From contig CAZRCZ010000006.1 of NCBI GenBank assembly GCA_964598765.1, positions 62,001-126,000 on the forward strand: DNA of 64,000 nucleotides. Direction: 5' to 3'. Below are positions 61,533 through 64,000 of the stretch, in pieces. The stretch is from CAZRCZ01 sp964598765 (GTDB taxonomy: Bacteria; Sumerlaeota; Sumerlaeia; MVZB01; JAJFLK01). The first letter of the stretch is position 1. The number at the start of each line of letters is the position of its first letter. Position numbers and translations under genes: made by a program. The notes beneath the pieces are model-generated. The model was not told where the DNA came from, did not search any database, and worked only from the letters and a program-made list of their open reading frames with translations.

Positions 61533-62212
61533 ATTGCACGCTCAATCGAATCGAAAATCAGCTTGCCGTCCTCTCCTCCCAAAATCGCTTCGCACGCGCG
61601 TTCCGGGTGGGGCATCATGCCGAGGACGTTTCCGGCTTCGTTGCAAACGCCCGCAATGGACGCCATCGAACCGTTGGCGTTGGCCTCATCGGTCAGATTT
61701 CCCTTGGGATCGCAATAACGGAAAAGAACCTGTCCGTTCCCCTCGATCCGCTTCAAACCTTCGGCTTCAATCGTGTAATTCCCCTGACCGTGCGCGATGG
61801 GGAGACGGATCACTTTTTTTGAAAAATCGGTGAACGGCGTCCCTGTCCGCTCGACGCGGAGATGAACGTCAATGCAACGGAACTGCAACGACCGATTGCG
61901 CCGCAGGGCACCGGGAAGAAGCCCCGCTTCGGTCAGAATTTGGAATCCATTGCAAACACCGATGACAAGTCCGCCGCGCCGCGCAAAGTCGGCGACCGAC
62001 CGCATGACGGGGGAAAACCGGGCGATGGCTCCGGCGCGGAGATAATCGCCGTAGGAAAATCCCCCCGGAACGGCGATCACGTCCAAGCCTTCGGGAAGCG
62101 TGGTCTCCTTGTGCCAAAGGCGGTGGACCTTCCAACCCATCACGCGCTCCAGCGCGTCAATCATGTCCTGATCGCAATTGGAGCCGGGGAAAATGACGAC
62201 GCCGGAGTTCAT
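61463..62212 (-). CDS. purQ: Phosphoribosylformylglycinamidine synthase, glutaminase subunit
   Basis: 249 residues. FPGSNCDQDMIDALERVMGW, the nucleophile Cys in GLVIGVCNGFQILTEAGLLP, IAHGQGNYTIEAEG and MGMMPHPERACEAILGG-like (GMMPHPERACEAILGGEDG) mark PurQ. It supplies ammonia to PurL for FGAR to FGAM. The last ~23 residues (NSIATENTEITESKMSVAEK) are encoded by repeat D and are absent from the usual ~227-residue family. The start overlaps purS; purL is not in the window. Confidence 0.95.
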   Translation of the reverse strand: MNSGVVIFPGSNCDQDMIDALERVMGWKVHRLWHKETTLPEGLDVIAVPGGFSYGDYLRAGAIARFSPVMRSVADFARRGGLVIGVCNGFQILTEAGLLPGALRRNRSLQFRCIDVHLRVERTGTPFTDFSKKVIRLPIAHGQGNYTIEAEGLKRIEGNGQVLFRYCDPKGNLTDEANANGSMASIAGVCNEAGNVLGMMPHPERACEAILGGEDGKLIFDSIERAMNSIATENTEITESKMSVAEKSL

Positions 62213-62463
62213 GATTTGTTGCCGTCCAAAATTTCCAGCGTGAATTCCTCGATGATCGGATTGGAAAGAACGTCGCGGGCGATTTTCTCGACCTCGGTCT
62301 TCGCGCGGGCCGGATCGGTCTCGGCGAGATCCACCTCGAAAATCCTTCCGACGCGGACGCGCTTAACCGCGTCGTAATGGAGCGTGGCGAGCGCCTCGCC
62401 GATGGCCGCCCCTTCGGGATCGCTCACCTCGGATTTTAACCGGACCAACACGCGCGCCTTCAT
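62209..62463 (-). CDS. purS: Phosphoribosylformylglycinamidine synthase subunit PurS
   Basis: 84 residues from ATG 62463. KARVLVRLKSEVSDPEGAAI and KRVRVGRIFEVDLAETDPAR are characteristic. PurS bridges PurQ and PurL in the three-part enzyme of many bacteria. It overlaps purQ by four bases and follows the thioesterase gene after 7 nt. Confidence 0.95.
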   Translation of the reverse strand: MKARVLVRLKSEVSDPEGAAIGEALATLHYDAVKRVRVGRIFEVDLAETDPARAKTEVEKIARDVLSNPIIEEFTLEILDGNKS

Positions 62464-62470
62464 CGTTTCA

Positions 62471-62977
62471 CTATTCCTTTCCATTTTCCGTTCCGTTATC
62501 CTTTTCGGCGCCCGACTCCGCGGAGTTTAAGTGACCCGCGAGGATCGTTTCCAGACGATTCCACCATTCGGGGCTGATTCGTCGCGGACGTCCGTCGCGG
62601 GAGAGATAGACGTGGTGCGTCGCGCCGCGCGCCAGAATTTGCGGATCGTTTTGCCTGCGAATTTCGTAGCTGAAGTGAATTTTGGCGCGCGTCATCGTGG
62701 TGATGCGCGTCGTGATTTCCAACAGGTCGTCATAGAAAGCGGAGGCGAGGTAATCGCAGGATGCGTGCGTCGCGGCGAGCAAAAATCCGTCCGATTCCAT
62801 GTGGCGATAATTCAATCCTGCGGAGCGAAAGAGTTCGGCCCGGCCGATCTCGAAAAATTCCATGTAATTGCCGTAATAGACCACGCCCATCTGATCGGTC
62901 ATGCGGTAGGTGACACGGTAAAGGGTCTTTGCCGAGGGATGGGAGTGAGGATGCGTCAGGAGGACCGAATATTTCAT
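62471..62977 (-). CDS. Acyl-CoA thioesterase (4-hydroxybenzoyl-CoA/YbgC type)
   Basis: 168 residues of hotdog fold. The catalytic Asp is in RMTDQMGVVYYGNYMEFFEI, followed by the core IHFSYEIRRQNDPQILARGA. YbgC-type enzymes hydrolyse short or medium acyl-CoAs. Its position at the head of purS-purQ is probably positional rather than functional; the gap to purS is 7 nt. Confidence 0.88.
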   Translation of the reverse strand: MKYSVLLTHPHSHPSAKTLYRVTYRMTDQMGVVYYGNYMEFFEIGRAELFRSAGLNYRHMESDGFLLAATHASCDYLASAFYDDLLEITTRITTMTRAKIHFSYEIRRQNDPQILARGATHHVYLSRDGRPRRISPEWWNRLETILAGHLNSAESGAEKDNGTENGKE

Positions 62978-63023
62978 ACCCCATTTTGGCGGGTCTTGAC
63001 GCCGGTTTCAATACGGACTTTTG

Positions 63024-63137
63024 TTCACCACCAAGACACCAAGTCACAAAGAAGAATAGAATCGGTAAGAATCGCTTTCGATACAGGGACACTTCTGAAC
63101 GTTTTCTTGCTTGGTGTCTTTGTGTCTTGGCGGTGAA
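63024..63137. repeat. 8-nt-period palindromic repeat, copy E
   Basis: The left arm (63024-63054) has units CCAAGACA, CCAAGTCA and CAAAGAAG after TTCACCA. The right arm (63106-63137) CTTGCTTGGTGTCTTTGTGT then CTTGGCGGTGAA is its near reverse complement. The loop is about 51 bp. Confidence 0.85.
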
Positions 63138-63151
63138 ATTGGATTCTGCTA

Positions 63152-64000
63152 TTAACCGCGCCGCCTGAGCCGTTCAAGACGATGCAGAAGAGCTTCCGTG
63201 TTGTCCGCGTCCTCCTCGGCATGGGCGATTTCCAACGCCCGTTCCGTCCATCGCCGCGCCGAGGCGAAATCCTTGACCCGATGCTCGGCGTGTTTGGCGA
63301 GTTCGATCAGGGGATCGAGCCGTCCGGCGCGGGCTTGAGGAACGCGAGCTTCCCAAATGGCCACGGCGTCGCTCCATCGTTCCAATCGCGCCAGCCGCCG
63401 TGCGAGGTGCATCGAGAGCCGAAACCCGAAGTCCTCGTCCCGCGTCGCGAGAATCGCCCGCTCCAATCGGTCGAGCGATTCGTCGGTCCGATTCGCGGAA
63501 TGAAAAATCTGTGAGAGACCCCATTGAACCTCCGCGTGGCGAAAACGGGAATCGTCGGGGGAGTGAATCGCCGAAACAAGAGTCCGCGCCAAACCCCCGA
63601 GACTCAGGACGTCCTGCGCGTGGTGATCCATGACCGAAATGATCCGCTCGCGTCCGACGCCGCGAAGATAGGCGAAATAAATTTGCGGAATCGCGGAGGA
63701 TTCGACGTCCGAAAATCGCACGACGCCAAGAATTTCGCGCTCCAAGGTTCCGAGCCGGCAATCGGGCAATCGTCGCTTCCAGAGCCGCCGCGACGGATGG
63801 AGCAGATCGAGATGGAGATCGGGAAATTCGGGGCGACGCCGCGCCATGCGCCAGCGCGACTCCAAAATCGGCAGATCAAAACAGCGGCCATTGTAGCTGA
63901 CCAATCCCTGCGCGTTTTGCATCTCCGCGCCGACCGCTTCGATCAACGCCTCTTCGTCGCAATAATCTTCCATGAAGAATTGCCGGAGCAAAAATTCCCC
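63152..64000 (-). CDS. RNase H-like (YprB-type) exonuclease domain with TPRs (5'-partial)
   Basis: 282 residues to the window edge; the frame stays open to base 64000, so the start is outside. GLVSYNGRCFDLPILESRWR carries a DEDD-type Asp, and VMDHHAQDVLSLGGLARTL gives the later His/Asp. Residues ~155-275 are TPR-like helices (WGLSQIFHSANRTDESLDRL; AIWEARVPQARAGRLDPLIE). It matches YprB_ribH-like proteins, presumed nucleases of unknown substrate. Confidence 0.8.
   Translation of the reverse strand, partial: GEFLLRQFFMEDYCDEEALIEAVGAEMQNAQGLVSYNGRCFDLPILESRWRMARRRPEFPDLHLDLLHPSRRLWKRRLPDCRLGTLEREILGVVRFSDVESSAIPQIYFAYLRGVGRERIISVMDHHAQDVLSLGGLARTLVSAIHSPDDSRFRHAEVQWGLSQIFHSANRTDESLDRLERAILATRDEDFGFRLSMHLARRLARLERWSDAVAIWEARVPQARAGRLDPLIELAKHAEHRVKDFASARRWTERALEIAHAEEDADNTEALLHRLERLRRRG

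Overview
The window looks like chromosome from an uncultured Gram-negative bacterium of mid-50s GC. It carries an LptF/LptG-type permease, type II secretion pseudopilins, Tat- and Sec-exported enzymes and a housekeeping sigma factor. Long exported proteins with PVC/Planctomycete- or Sumerlaeota-like N-terminal domains, the exported cytochrome c/copper monooxygenase, and many dispersed palindromic repeats suggest a deep-branching environmental lineage. I cannot place it more precisely from sequence alone. I see no phage, IS element or CRISPR array.

Layout. 1-4 kb: two glycosyltransferases (GT4, 5'-partial, and a GT39-like membrane protein). 4-12 kb: a PLP-barrel enzyme on the plus strand, then minus-strand genes for an exported cytochrome c/copper monooxygenase, an exported metalloprotease-like protein, RuvA, PolX and a proline/lysine-rich exported protein, then a tRNA-Pro(TGG). 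12-17.6 kb: a divergent pair, an ADP-forming acyl-CoA synthetase with a GNAT domain and an RND-type exporter, separated by an operator-like palindrome. 17.7-26 kb: a minus-strand run hypC-hypD-hypE-protease-hydB-hydG-hydD-ppsA. This is a group 3b-type NiFe hydrogenase and maturation operon in which the catalytic large subunit (hydA) is absent and ppsA stands in its expected place. 26-33 kb: fatty-acid genes (acyl-CoA dehydrogenase, acyl-CoA ligase), a cytochrome c, an SDR and an LptF/G permease. 33-37 kb: a periplasmic molybdenum aldehyde oxidoreductase operon (paoA-paoC-paoB) followed by a one-nucleotide-spaced cysteine-rich small gene. 37-45 kb: rpoD and the minor pseudopilins gspH-I-J-K, with calcium-site-like repeats in J and K and a lamin-tail domain inside K. 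45-52.7 kb: pssA, a Tat-exported SnoaL-like protein, then an ECF sigma/anti-sigma pair followed by three exported proteins, one with 14 WD40 repeats. 52.8-64 kb: an exported ADP-ribosylglycohydrolase-like protein, a class V aminotransferase, a HEAT-repeat membrane protein, a penicillin-acylase-family enzyme, an NCS2 permease, a thioesterase-purS-purQ operon and a partial RNase H-like/TPR protein.

A recurring non-coding theme is a family of intergenic inverted repeats. Their arms are built from three or so purine-rich 8-nt units (for example GCGAAGAC-GCCAAGAC-GCAAGGAG). The copies differ greatly in base sequence but keep the same architecture, and one copy supplies the last codons of purQ. Many starts have strong Shine-Dalgarno sequences, while others, including rpoD and hypC, have none.
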